From an uncultured Aquimarina sp. (GTDB taxonomy: Bacteria > Bacteroidota > Bacteroidia > Flavobacteriales > Flavobacteriaceae), in NCBI GenBank assembly GCA_947489195.1, contig CANLCT010000034.1:1-48614 (forward strand): a stretch of DNA of 48,614 bases, read 5' to 3'. Positions 28,050 through 36,086 of the stretch are shown piece after piece. Every line of letters begins with the position of its first letter. The first letter of the stretch is position 1. The translations under genes and the position numbers were made by a program. The notes beneath the pieces are model-generated. The model did no database searches. It was not told where the DNA came from and saw nothing but the letters and a program-made list of their open reading frames with translations.

Positions 28050-28637
28050 ATGAAAAAACTAGTTAAAACAGGATTGTTAAGTGTAGCACTTTTAGCAGCC
28101 GTAGTAGTTAATGCAGCCGAAAAAATGAACGTAAAAGTTTTAGGTTCTAAGGCATTGAATGTTTCTTTATCTGGAGTAGCAAAAGGAGAATCTTTGTCTA
28201 TTGTTGATAAAAGTGGGATTACTTTGTTTTCGGAAATGCTTGATCAAGCAGATGTGTTTGAAAAAACTTTTGATTTAACCTATTTACCAGAAGGGGTGTA
28301 TTTTTTAGAATCAAATGAAGACAAAAGAATAAATGTATCTCCAATACTTATTGCTAATAATAAAGTTTCATTGATAAATGGAGGAGCTAAAGTATATAAT
28401 GAACCAAGAGTTGTGGTTGAAAATGAAATAACTAAAGTGATTTTAGATAATTCATCAAAAGCAGACGTAGTTATTATAGTAAAAGATGCTGATGATGTTG
28501 AATTGTTAAGATCGGAAGTATTGAGTGTAGAAAATATTTATAAAAAGTTTGATTTTTCAGCTTTACCTAAAGGGACTAGTTATACTATTACCGTTAAAGA
28601 AGATGATTATTACTTTATAAAAGAAATTAATTTATAG
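28050..28637 (+). CDS. Exported two-domain protein, paralog 3
   Basis: 195 residues from the ATG at 28050 (MKKLVKTGLL), chosen because it aligns with the starts of paralogs 1 and 2; an in-frame ATG at 28038 would add MNTL. The signal peptide (SVALLAAVVVNAA) is very like the others, but the mature part has diverged strongly. The two-unit layout is kept: VDKSGITLFSE with LPEGVYFLES, then VVIIVKDADDVELL with FSALPKGTSYTITVKED. It probably answers to the same regulator. Function unknown. Confidence 0.82.
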   Translation: MKKLVKTGLLSVALLAAVVVNAAEKMNVKVLGSKALNVSLSGVAKGESLSIVDKSGITLFSEMLDQADVFEKTFDLTYLPEGVYFLESNEDKRINVSPILIANNKVSLINGGAKVYNEPRVVVENEITKVILDNSSKADVVIIVKDADDVELLRSEVLSVENIYKKFDFSALPKGTSYTITVKEDDYYFIKEINL

Positions 28638-28666
28638 TTAGTTGTTGTTTATAAATAGAATTAGTT

Positions 28667-28700
28667 AAAAATAGCCTTCTTTTTTAAGAAGGTTATTTTT
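28667..28700 (+). terminator. Terminator of paralog 3
   Basis: AAAATAGCCTTCTT pairs with AAGAAGGTTATTTT (one G-T pair), then a T-run. It differs from the shared terminator of paralogs 1 and 2. Confidence 0.88.
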
Positions 28701-28747
28701 TTTGTTTTAAAACTAATGATATAAATTATAATTATTATGGTTTAATT

Positions 28748-28779
28748 TTGTGAAGAAAAAAGGAATAGCCCTATTTTTG
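28748..28779 (+). promoter_or_regulatory. aroC promoter, Bacteroidota type
   Basis: -33 TTG at 28748-28750 and -7 box TATTTTTG at 28772-28779, 21 bp apart. The ATG at 28796 leaves a very short leader. Confidence 0.7.
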
Positions 28780-28795
28780 TCAAAAATAACAATAC

Positions 28796-29863
28796 ATGGC
28801 AGGAAACAGTTTTGGAAAAGTATTTAAGTTGACTACATTTGGTGAGTCGCATGGAGTAGCCATAGGCGGAGTAATCGATGGATGTCCTGCTGGTGTAACT
28901 ATAGATTTAGATGCTATTCAAGCAGAATTAGATCGTAGAAAACCAGGGCAATCGGCTATAGTTACCCAAAGAAAGGAACCGGATACTGTCGAGTTTTTAT
29001 CGGGTATATTTGAAGGAGTAACTACAGGAACTTCAATAGGTTTTGTAATTAAAAACGCCAATCAAAAATCAAAAGATTATTCGCATATAAAAGATTCATT
29101 TCGTCCTTCGCATGCAGATTATACCTATTATAAAAAATATGGAGATGTGCGTGATTATCGAGGAGGTGGACGTTCTTCAGCACGTGAAACAGCATCAAGG
29201 GTAGTAGCTGGAGCTGTAGCAAAGCAAGTTTTAAGTAATGTTTCATTTAATGCTTACGTAACAGGGGTAGGACATTTAAAATTAACTACGCCTTATAATG
29301 AATTAGATTTTTCACAAACAGAATCTAATATAGTACGTTGTCCCGATCTAAAAATGGCTACCGAAATGGAAAGCTATATTAAGCAAATTAGAAAAGAAGG
29401 TGATACTGTAGGTGGTATTGTTAGTTGTGTTATTAGTGGAGTGCCTGTTGGTTTAGGAGAGCCGGTATTTGATCGCTTACATGCTGAATTAGGAAAAGCA
29501 ATGCTATCTATAAACGCAGTAAAAGGTTTTCAATACGGAAGTGGTTTTGAAGGAGCAGCTTTAAAAGGAAGTCAACATAATGATTTGTTTAATGCTGATG
29601 GTACAACAAAAACAAATTTATCAGGAGGAATACAAGGAGGAATTTCAAATGGAATGGATATTTATTTTGATGTTGCTTTTAAACCTGTGGCTACCATTAT
29701 GCAAGATCAAAATACAATTGATAAAGAAGGTAATATTGTAAAAATGCAGGGAAAGGGAAGACATGATCCTTGTGTGGTGCCTCGTGCCGTTCCAATAGTA
29801 GAGGCAATGGCAGCTTTAGTTATTGTAGATTATATGCTGCAAAACAGGGCTAGTCAGTTATAA
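28796..29863 (+). CDS. aroC: Chorismate synthase
   Basis: Last step of the shikimate pathway: 5-enolpyruvylshikimate-3-phosphate to chorismate, with reduced FMN as cofactor. 355 residues. Signatures: [19 protein letters not shown] near 15-33, [19 protein letters not shown], and a C-terminal [20 protein letters not shown]. Length is normal. It has its own promoter and a palindromic terminator, so it is probably transcribed alone. Confidence 0.97.
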   Translation: MAGNSFGKVFKLTTFGESHGVAIGGVIDGCPAGVTIDLDAIQAELDRRKPGQSAIVTQRKEPDTVEFLSGIFEGVTTGTSIGFVIKNANQKSKDYSHIKDSFRPSHADYTYYKKYGDVRDYRGGGRSSARETASRVVAGAVAKQVLSNVSFNAYVTGVGHLKLTTPYNELDFSQTESNIVRCPDLKMATEMESYIKQIRKEGDTVGGIVSCVISGVPVGLGEPVFDRLHAELGKAMLSINAVKGFQYGSGFEGAALKGSQHNDLFNADGTTKTNLSGGIQGGISNGMDIYFDVAFKPVATIMQDQNTIDKEGNIVKMQGKGRHDPCVVPRAVPIVEAMAALVIVDYMLQNRASQL

Positions 29864-29887
29864 AATAATCTCAATATTTTAAGACAT

Positions 29888-29923
29888 AAAAAAACGCATA
29901 AATTTAAATTTATGCGTTTTTTT
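29888..29923. terminator. Bidirectional terminator, perfect 36-bp palindrome
   Basis: Two 18-base arms are exact reverse complements, centred between 29905 and 29906. The outer ends are A/T runs around a CGCATAAATTT core. It separates convergent aroC and the LytTR regulator gene and can end both transcripts. Confidence 0.9.
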
Positions 29924-29940
29924 ATACTGTAATTGTTCTT

Positions 29941-30651
29941 TTACGAACTTAAAGCTTCACTAAGTGCTGCTTTTTTATGTCGGCTTACAGGAATTTGTTC
30001 CTGATCAATTTCAATATTTCGACTATTATAGCGCTCTACCTTCTTTAAATTAACAATATAAGACTTATGTACTCTAAGGAAGCGTTCTGTTGGTAATTGC
30101 GATTCAAATGACTTCATAGTGGCTAATACAACTACGGGATCACTATTGTCCATAATTAATTTCACATAATCACCTAAAGCTTCAACATATTTTAAATTGT
30201 TTAAAAATATTTTTCGCTTTTTTAAATTACTTTTCACAAAAATGTAATCTTCATTTTCGGCAGACTTACTTGTTGCAGCCATTTTTGTTTGGCTCAAAGC
30301 TTTTTCAACAGCAGCATTAAAACGATCTCTTTTTAAAGGCTTACGTAAATAATCTATAGCATCGTAGTCAAATGCTTTAAAAGCGTATTTTGTTTTTCCA
30401 GTAACAAATATAGTCTTTGGTTTGTTTTCTAAATCATCTAGTAAATCAAAACCTGTTAGAATTGGCATTTCAATATCTAAAAACAATAAGTCAACAGGAA
30501 TATCCAATAATCCATTTTTTGTTTCAATGGCGTTGTTCCACTCTGCTACTAGTTCTAAAGAGGAATGTTCTTCTATAAGCTTCACTATAGCAAGGCGTTG
30601 CAACTTTGAGTCGTCAACAATGGCACACTTCAGAATGGAGTTATCTTGCAT
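29941..30651 (-). CDS. LytTR family response regulator
   Basis: 236 residues. Receiver domain at about 8-125 with phosphoacceptor Asp59 in LLFLDIEMP, conserved Thr/Lys later (FVTGKTKYAF, YLRKPL), and a LytTR DNA-binding domain at about 138-236 (FLRVHKSYIVNLKKVERY). Its usual LytS-type sensor kinase is not next door, so the partner is encoded elsewhere. Targets cannot be inferred from this window. Confidence 0.92.
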   Translation of the reverse strand: MQDNSILKCAIVDDSKLQRLAIVKLIEEHSSLELVAEWNNAIETKNGLLDIPVDLLFLDIEMPILTGFDLLDDLENKPKTIFVTGKTKYAFKAFDYDAIDYLRKPLKRDRFNAAVEKALSQTKMAATSKSAENEDYIFVKSNLKKRKIFLNNLKYVEALGDYVKLIMDNSDPVVVLATMKSFESQLPTERFLRVHKSYIVNLKKVERYNSRNIEIDQEQIPVSRHKKAALSEALSS

Positions 30652-30766
30652 ATCTATCTAATTTTGTTATACAATACTAAATAATAAAATCCAATATCGC
30701 AAGAAAAAACGTGTTTTGTCGGAAAAATTTGAGTTTTGTCGATGTATATTTATCGATAAAAAGCTC

Positions 30767-30796
30767 TTGCATATTAATGTAAAAAGCTTACTTTTG
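30767..30796 (+). promoter_or_regulatory. rpsF operon promoter, Bacteroidota type
   Basis: -33 TTG (30767-30769), 19-bp spacer, -7 box TACTTTTG (30789-30796): a textbook Bacteroidota promoter. The leader to rpsF is about 28 nt. Confidence 0.85.
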
Positions 30797-30829
30797 CAGT
30801 CTTAAAATTTAACAAATAAATTTATTTTT

Positions 30830-31168
30830 ATGAATCATTATGAAACTGTTTTCATCTTGAATCCCGTTTTATCTGAAGAACAGATAAAGGAGACAGTTAA
30901 GAAGTATGAGGATCTTCTTACTGAGAATGGAGCAAAGATGGTATCTAAGGAAGACTGGGGTCTTAAAAAATTAGCTTATCCTATTCAGCACAAAAAAAGT
31001 GGTTTTTACCATTTATTCGAGTACACTGTATCAGGTGAAACGATAAACAAACTTGAAATTCAATTTAGAAGAGACGAGAGAGTGATGCGTTACCTTACTG
31101 TAAGCTTAGATAAGCATGCAATTTCTTGGGCAGAAAGAAGAAGAGTTAAACTTAAACAAAAAGCTTAG
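30830..31168 (+). CDS. rpsF: 30S ribosomal protein bS6
   Basis: 112 residues, starting [18 protein letters not shown], the standard bS6 N-terminus; [20 protein letters not shown] matches the family core. bS6 binds bS18 on the platform of the 30S subunit. First gene of rpsF-rpsR-rplI, 2 bp before rpsR. The leader is too short for the S6:S18 autoregulatory mRNA motif known in some bacteria. Confidence 0.97.
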   Translation: MNHYETVFILNPVLSEEQIKETVKKYEDLLTENGAKMVSKEDWGLKKLAYPIQHKKSGFYHLFEYTVSGETINKLEIQFRRDERVMRYLTVSLDKHAISWAERRRVKLKQKA

Positions 31169-31170
31169 TT

Positions 31171-31467
31171 ATGGCATCTATAGAACAACAGGCTAAAGGA
31201 AAAAAAGATGGAGAGATCAGATATCTTACTCCATTAAACATTGATACGAACAAAGAAAAGAAATACTGTCGTTTTCAAAAATCTGGAATTAAGTATGTGG
31301 ATTATAAAGATCCAGACTGGTTATTAGGGTTTTTAAATGAACAAGGTAAAATTTTACCTAGACGTTTAACAGGAACTTCTTTAAAGTACCAACGTAAAGT
31401 AAGTGTTGCAGTAAAAAGAGCTAGACATTTAGCTTTATTACCATATGTAGCTGATTTAATGAAATAA
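31171..31467 (+). CDS. rpsR: 30S ribosomal protein bS18
   Basis: 98 residues: [16 protein letters not shown], then [19 protein letters not shown] and [11 protein letters not shown], the classical bS18 core. The N-terminal extension of about 30 residues is common in Bacteroidota. It pairs with bS6, encoded 2 bp upstream; rplI follows 12 bp later. Confidence 0.97.
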   Translation: MASIEQQAKGKKDGEIRYLTPLNIDTNKEKKYCRFQKSGIKYVDYKDPDWLLGFLNEQGKILPRRLTGTSLKYQRKVSVAVKRARHLALLPYVADLMK

Positions 31468-31479
31468 TCGACCAAAACA

Positions 31480-31932
31480 ATGGAACTTATATTAAAAAAA
31501 GATGTTGAGAATCTAGGATTCGCAGACGATATAGTAGAAGTTAAAAATGGTTACGGTCGTAACTTTTTAATTCCTCAAGGATATGGAGTACTTGCTACAG
31601 TATCTGCTAAAAAAGTATTGGCAGAAAACTTAAAGCAACGTGCTTACAAAGAGCAGAAATTAGTTGATGATGCACAAGCATTAGCAAATAAGCTTACTGG
31701 TCTTGAAATTAAAATTTCTTCAAAATCAGGTAATGGTGGTAAATTATTTGGATCTATCACTAATGCTGATGTAGCTGAAGCTTTAGCTAAAGAAGGAATT
31801 TCTATTGAAAAGAAATTTATTAGCGTTCCTGGTGGTTCAATCAAGCGTTTAGGTGCTTATGAAGCTCCTATACGTTTTCACCGTAACGTAATTGCAAATG
31901 CTGCTTTTGAAGTTGTTGCAGAAAAAGCATAA
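31480..31932 (+). CDS. rplI: 50S ribosomal protein bL9
   Basis: 150 residues. The N-terminal domain MELILKKDVENLGFADDIVEVKNGYGRN-like start, a helical linker, and a C-terminal domain with KSGNGGKLFGSIT are diagnostic of bL9. Last gene of the rpsF operon, followed by a hairpin at 31950-31985. Confidence 0.97.
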   Translation: MELILKKDVENLGFADDIVEVKNGYGRNFLIPQGYGVLATVSAKKVLAENLKQRAYKEQKLVDDAQALANKLTGLEIKISSKSGNGGKLFGSITNADVAEALAKEGISIEKKFISVPGGSIKRLGAYEAPIRFHRNVIANAAFEVVAEKA

Positions 31933-31949
31933 GTATTTGATAAAGTAAT

Positions 31950-31985
31950 AAAAAGGGCTGTCTTGTAAAAGATGGCCTTTTTTTG
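31950..31985 (+). terminator. Terminator of the rpsF-rpsR-rplI operon
   Basis: AAAAAGGGC pairs with GCCTTTTT around a mixed inner loop, followed by T. An ATG in the descending arm (31972) is in frame with the next gene but is part of the hairpin. Confidence 0.8.
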
Positions 31986-32016
31986 TGTCAAACCTAAATA
32001 TAGAAAAACAAGTAAA

Positions 32017-32502
32017 ATGAAATATACTCGTTTATCAAAAGAACAATTGGAAGCTTTACACCAAGAGTTTATTAACTTTTTAGCAACACAATCTATTACA
32101 GCCGATGAGTGGGCTGATATAAAAATAAATAAACCTGAAGTTGCTGAAGAAGAAATTGATATTTTTAGTGATATGATTTGGGAAGGTGTTTTGAATAAAG
32201 TTGAATTTCTAGAGCATTTTTCAAAAGATCAAATTCATTTATTTTTTCTTACTGAAGAAAAAATGCATTTAATAGCTATCAAAGTGAAAAATAAGGCTAT
32301 TAATTTGTTAACGGATGAAGGTTACAAATGGCTACAGCAAAACTTAATGGATGATAGCGTTGCTTTTTTTAATGCAACAAAGGATTATACTGAAGATAAA
32401 AATGTAGATAAATTCAAAATTATTGAACAAGGAGCTAATATTACTAAAGGTGATTTGTATGCTTACTTTGCAAAGTTATTGGATAATAATAAGAAAGGTT
32501 GA
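32017..32502 (+). CDS. DUF6495 family protein
   Basis: 161 residues from the ATG at 32017 (MKYTRLSKEQ). An ATG at 31972 is in frame but sits in the rplI terminator, so I reject it. The protein is mostly helical and acidic, without signal peptide or membrane helix. Features: HQEFINFLATQSITADEW (about 12-29), IWEGVLNKVEFLEHFSK and GANITKGDLYAYF. I recall this family as a DUF6495 protein conserved after rplI in Flavobacteriia. Function unknown. Confidence 0.75.
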   Translation: MKYTRLSKEQLEALHQEFINFLATQSITADEWADIKINKPEVAEEEIDIFSDMIWEGVLNKVEFLEHFSKDQIHLFFLTEEKMHLIAIKVKNKAINLLTDEGYKWLQQNLMDDSVAFFNATKDYTEDKNVDKFKIIEQGANITKGDLYAYFAKLLDNNKKG

Positions 32503-32537
32503 TGATAGCATTTTGTAATGTTGTGTATAGTTAAAAA

Positions 32538-32576
32538 AAAAGCCTCTATTTCGTTTAAAAGAGATAGAGGCTTTTG
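32538..32576. terminator. Bidirectional terminator after the DUF6495 gene
   Basis: AAAAGCCTCTAT (32538-32549) pairs with ATAGAGGCTTTT (32564-32575), with A-run before and T after. It can also end the convergent MscS gene (stop at 32603). Confidence 0.9.
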
Positions 32577-32602
32577 TTATTACGTTTTTAATAAAAAAAT
32601 AC

Positions 32603-33463
32603 TTAGCTTTTCATTGTTACAATTCGCTGAGGTAATGGAGCGTCATAGTTAGCTTCACCTAAAGCTTCTACTATTTTTTGACGTGTATCCCAATATACAT
32701 CCCAATAATCATCAGAAGTAGAGTAAGGCAGTGCTAATAATTCAACACCATTTGGACCTAAATTATTTACGGCTACTCTAGGAGCGGGATCATTCATAAC
32801 TTTGTCATCTGCTTTAAGTACATTCATAACTACTTCTTTCGCTTTTTTAATATCAGTTCCGTATTGAATGGCAAACGGCATATCTACTCTTAAGTGTCCA
32901 ATAGTAGTTAGGTTGGTTATTGCTGAGGCCGTGATGGATCCGTTAGGGATAATTTCAGTTTTATTTTGGAAAGTTTCTAAAATAGTAACAAAAACCGAAA
33001 TTTCTTTTACAAAGCCAAGTTTTCCGTTAGTTTCAATTAGGTCACCTACTTTAAATGGTCTAAAAACAAGAAGCATAACACCAGCAGCCATATGGCCTAA
33101 AGATCCGTTAAAAGCACCACCAATAGCTAAACCTACTGCAGCAAGTAAAGCGGCAAATGTAGCAGTTGGTATACCAACAATTCCAGCTATGGAAATAAAT
33201 AGCATTACTTTAAGTAAAAAGCCAACAAGTGTTAGTAAAAAAGGCTTTAGTGTACTATCTACTTTACTTTTGTCAAAAGCTTTGCGTACAGCTTTTAAGA
33301 CCACTTTTATAATCCATAAGCCAATAATAAGTGCAACAATACCGCCAACAATTTTGAGTCCGTATTGGGCAACACCTTCTTGTAATGAGTTGAATAGACC
33401 ACCTAGTGAATTCATAACATCATTACTAGTTTCGGTTACATTTTGAGTAATGCTTTCTTGCAT
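32603..33463 (-). CDS. MscS family mechanosensitive ion channel
   Basis: 286 residues with about three membrane helices (near 30-55, 75-95 and 100-130). The last is glycine/alanine-rich (AALLAAVGLAIGGAFNGSLG), the pore-lining TM3 of MscS. A cytoplasmic beta domain follows (RPFKVGDLIETNGKLGFV). Length equals E. coli MscS, so it is the simple form that opens on hypo-osmotic shock. Confidence 0.93.
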   Translation of the reverse strand: MQESITQNVTETSNDVMNSLGGLFNSLQEGVAQYGLKIVGGIVALIIGLWIIKVVLKAVRKAFDKSKVDSTLKPFLLTLVGFLLKVMLFISIAGIVGIPTATFAALLAAVGLAIGGAFNGSLGHMAAGVMLLVFRPFKVGDLIETNGKLGFVKEISVFVTILETFQNKTEIIPNGSITASAITNLTTIGHLRVDMPFAIQYGTDIKKAKEVVMNVLKADDKVMNDPAPRVAVNNLGPNGVELLALPYSTSDDYWDVYWDTRQKIVEALGEANYDAPLPQRIVTMKS

Positions 33464-33578
33464 AATAATAGTTTTAATTTAAAATTTAAGTTATAATAAA
33501 TTTCATAAAACTAATTGTAAATCAGATTGTTTTGATGGTAATAATTAAAAATATTAGATGAAAGTGTTGTTAAAGTCG

Positions 33579-34004
33579 TTAAAAATCTAAGAATAAACTT
33601 TTGATCTTGTTATTTGGGATCATACAGCTTTCCTTTTTGCCAAACCATTTATACCTGTTTTTGGCAATAAAATCATAAATAGGATCTCTCATTTTTTCTG
33701 GAAGAAACAGAAATACCCTTAATAAAGGGTAAAGTCCAGAAAGTTCTTTTGAGATTTCTAAAGCGGCAGTGGATTTAAAATAATAAGCTTTTTTAGGTTC
33801 TATAAGAATGATGGAATCAATAATGTTAGGGTCAATATTTCGTTCTGCTAGTAATTCTTTGCCTACTTCACTTTGTAATGATGCATAACGGAATTTTCGT
33901 TTTTTGTCATGTGTAATCATAAATTGAATGGCGCCACTACATAGGTTGCAAACGCCATCAAAAAGAATGATTTTTGTGTTTTTTGGGAGGCTATTATAAT
34001 CCAA
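33579..34004 (-). CDS. DCC family thiol-disulfide oxidoreductase-like protein (DUF393)
   Basis: 141 residues with the family start FDGVCNLCSGAIQFM (Cys19 and Cys22 form a CxxC), plus FRYASLQSEVGKELL and a C-terminal RDPIYDFIAKNRYKWFGK. The DCC family is predicted to be thioredoxin-like, but its substrates are unknown. The start overlaps the end of the lipoprotein gene at 33994 by 11 bp, suggesting coupling. Confidence 0.88.
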   Translation of the reverse strand: MDYNSLPKNTKIILFDGVCNLCSGAIQFMITHDKKRKFRYASLQSEVGKELLAERNIDPNIIDSIILIEPKKAYYFKSTAALEISKELSGLYPLLRVFLFLPEKMRDPIYDFIAKNRYKWFGKKESCMIPNNKIKSLFLDF

Positions 34005-34869
34005 GTTCTGATCTTAAGTGGGTGAATTTATTAGAATTTTGATTCCAGTAAGGTAGTAATTTTGTTGTAATTCGTTTGGCTGTTGTTGGTTGGTGAGGTG
34101 TAATTTCTTCGCTCCAACTTTCAATTATGTATGGAAACTGGTGTTGAAATGAGATTGTTAATGTACGTTTTAATTGGGGGTATGTTAAAGTGAACGTGTT
34201 TAGGGAATCTTCTTTTTTAAGAGAAGCTTTGGCCTTATAGCTTTGTGCTTTTTTGTGTTTTAACCTTAAAAATTCAAACGAAGGAATACAGTTTATTTCT
34301 CCTTCAGGTAAAAGTTTATCCCCATGTATTCGAATTAGATTCCATAATTCGTTTTCTAAGATGCTCTTTTTTAGTGAAATATTTTGATCTCCTTCTGAAG
34401 CAAAGTATGATTTTATATCTATTACAAAATTCTTTTTATTGTTGAGTTGCATAAAAGTGTGTCCGCACCACTCTTGTATACTGGCAGTAGCTTTAAGTGC
34501 GTGTTTTTTTTCTCCCATTAAGGGGGAAAATGAACTTTGCATAATGCTATAAGGATATATGCCTGTATTGAATTTTTTAATGCTATTAAGTTTTAATACC
34601 GGGATATTGTTAGGGGATGTATTGTCGGCTTTTACTTGTTTTTTAGGTGAAAAATCTTCGGTAACATAAATAAGTGTAGCAGTCCCTTTACGAAGTTCGC
34701 CATATCTATTTTGTAATAGTTGATATGTCGAAATTTCGGCTTTGCCTTGATACCAATAGTTTTTAAATTCTTCACTTATTTGTATCTCATTATTAATGGT
34801 CTCTTGACAACTTAGTAAGTTGAAGCCCATTAAAAGGCTTAAAGCTATATATTTATGTGTTTTTTTCAT
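33994..34869 (-). CDS. Conserved lipoprotein next to maf
   Basis: 291 residues with a lipoprotein signal peptide (lipobox NLLSC, Cys21). The body is beta-rich with conserved stretches FKNYWYQGKAEIS, GTATLIYVTEDFSPKKQVKAD, YSIMQSSFSP and QEWCGHTFMQL. Relatives are, as I recall, sometimes labelled septum formation inhibitor Maf. This one has none of the Maf motifs, and the true maf gene is the one just upstream, so that name is probably carried over by proximity. Periplasmic function unknown. Confidence 0.8.
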   Translation of the reverse strand: MKKTHKYIALSLLMGFNLLSCQETINNEIQISEEFKNYWYQGKAEISTYQLLQNRYGELRKGTATLIYVTEDFSPKKQVKADNTSPNNIPVLKLNSIKKFNTGIYPYSIMQSSFSPLMGEKKHALKATASIQEWCGHTFMQLNNKKNFVIDIKSYFASEGDQNISLKKSILENELWNLIRIHGDKLLPEGEINCIPSFEFLRLKHKKAQSYKAKASLKKEDSLNTFTLTYPQLKRTLTISFQHQFPYIIESWSEEITPHQPTTAKRITTKLLPYWNQNSNKFTHLRSELGL

Positions 34870-34952
34870 AATTGTAAAATCTTTAAATACAAGAGTTAAT
34901 AAGGTGTGTGCAAGGTCAAATAATAAACTAATAGCTGTAATTTACAACTAGT

Positions 34953-35543
34953 TTAAGGTTTTGTCAATGCTATTAACGTTTCGTAAACAATATGTGTAGG
35001 TAAACCTACGACGTTAAAATAACTGCCTTCAATTTTATCAATGCCAATGAGACCAATCCACTCTTGAATACCATAAGCGCCGGCTTTGTCAATAGGGTTG
35101 TAATTGGTTACATAATAATCAATTTCTTTAATGGTTAATTCTTTAAAATGAACTTTAGTGGTAAAGTGTTTAGTTATTTGTTGGTCTTTGGTGGTAAAAC
35201 TAACAGATGAAATAACCTCGTGCCAATCATTACTCAAACTAGCAATCATAAGTTTGGCATGTTCGATTGATTGAGGTTTGCCTAGTGCGTGATGATTATG
35301 CCACACAATAGTGTCGCTTGTAATTAAAATGTCATTATGCTGCAAGCGTTGTTTAAAAGCGGAAGCTTTTAGCTCAGATAGGTAATTGGTAATTTCTTCA
35401 GCTTTTAAATGATCTGGGTATACCTCGTCAATAGGTTGTAGTTGAATCTCAAAATCAATTTCTAGGTCTTTTAAAAATTGTTGCCTTCTGGGAGAACCAG
35501 AAGCAAGAATTATATGATGATTTTTTAATTTTTCGTTAAGCAT
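34953..35543 (-). CDS. maf: Maf-like nucleoside triphosphate pyrophosphatase
   Basis: 196 residues. Family motifs: ASGSPRRQQFL (14-24), the catalytic Asp in SDTIVW, and KAGAYGIQEW. Maf proteins hydrolyse non-canonical or canonical NTPs (dTTP, UTP or modified bases) and, when overproduced, affect septation. The gene is 20 bp after rlmH and followed, 83 bp on, by the lipoprotein gene. Confidence 0.94.
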   Translation of the reverse strand: MLNEKLKNHHIILASGSPRRQQFLKDLEIDFEIQLQPIDEVYPDHLKAEEITNYLSELKASAFKQRLQHNDILITSDTIVWHNHHALGKPQSIEHAKLMIASLSNDWHEVISSVSFTTKDQQITKHFTTKVHFKELTIKEIDYYVTNYNPIDKAGAYGIQEWIGLIGIDKIEGSYFNVVGLPTHIVYETLIALTKP

Positions 35544-35563
35544 TTTTGAGTTGAATTGTGAAA

Positions 35564-36037
35564 CTATCTATGGTGATAAGGTTCGTTTTTTAAAATAGTA
35601 AATCCACGGTATAATTGTTCAATAATAAATAAACGCACCATTTGATGCGAAAAAGTCATTTTTGAAAGTGAAATTTTTCCATTAGCTCTTTTGTATACAG
35701 TTTCGCTAAATCCATAAGGTCCGCCAATAACAAAAAATAAATTTCTTATACCGCTATTCATGTGTTTTTGAAGGTAGTTGGAAAAATCAACAGAGTTAAA
35801 TTGCTTGCCATTTTCGTCCAATAGAATAAGGGTATCTGATTTTTTTATTTTTTTTAAAATAAGGGCACCTTCTTTTTCTTTTTGTTGCGTTTCGTTTAAG
35901 TTTTTGGACTTTTTTAAATCGGGAATGATTTCAAAATCAAACTTTACGTAAAAACTTAGGCGCTTTTTATAGTCTTCAATTAGTTGAATTAACTGAGGAT
36001 TATCGGTTTTTCCAATTGCTAATAATGTAATTGTCAT
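35564..36037 (-). CDS. rlmH: 23S rRNA pseudouridine1915-N3-methyltransferase
   Basis: 157 residues of the SPOUT superfamily. Visible: ILLDENGKQF, the knot motif FVIGGPYGF, and the conserved C-terminus FSHQMVRLFIIEQLYRGF ending in EPYHHR. RlmH methylates pseudouridine 1915 in helix 69 of 23S rRNA. Divergent from nadC, 49 bp apart; TATTTTTG on the minus strand (36069-36076) is a possible -7 box. Confidence 0.96.
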   Translation of the reverse strand: MTITLLAIGKTDNPQLIQLIEDYKKRLSFYVKFDFEIIPDLKKSKNLNETQQKEKEGALILKKIKKSDTLILLDENGKQFNSVDFSNYLQKHMNSGIRNLFFVIGGPYGFSETVYKRANGKISLSKMTFSHQMVRLFIIEQLYRGFTILKNEPYHHR

Positions 36038-36086
36038 TGAAACAAATTCAGATTACTTTGTACATTAGCAAAAATAATAATACCAA

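Noticed and set aside
25219..28700. Mobile element as the cause of the paralog cluster
   Set aside because: No transposase, integrase or terminal repeats; the copies have separate promoters and terminators and fit plain tandem duplication.
30797..30829. Possible bS6:bS18 autoregulatory mRNA leader before rpsF
   Set aside because: The leader is about 28 nt, A/T-rich, and has no stem with a CCG-type bulge.
32868..33446. Long plus-strand ORF of 192 codons opposite the MscS gene
   Set aside because: It is a shadow of a well-supported gene; its product resembles no family and has no promoter or conserved start.
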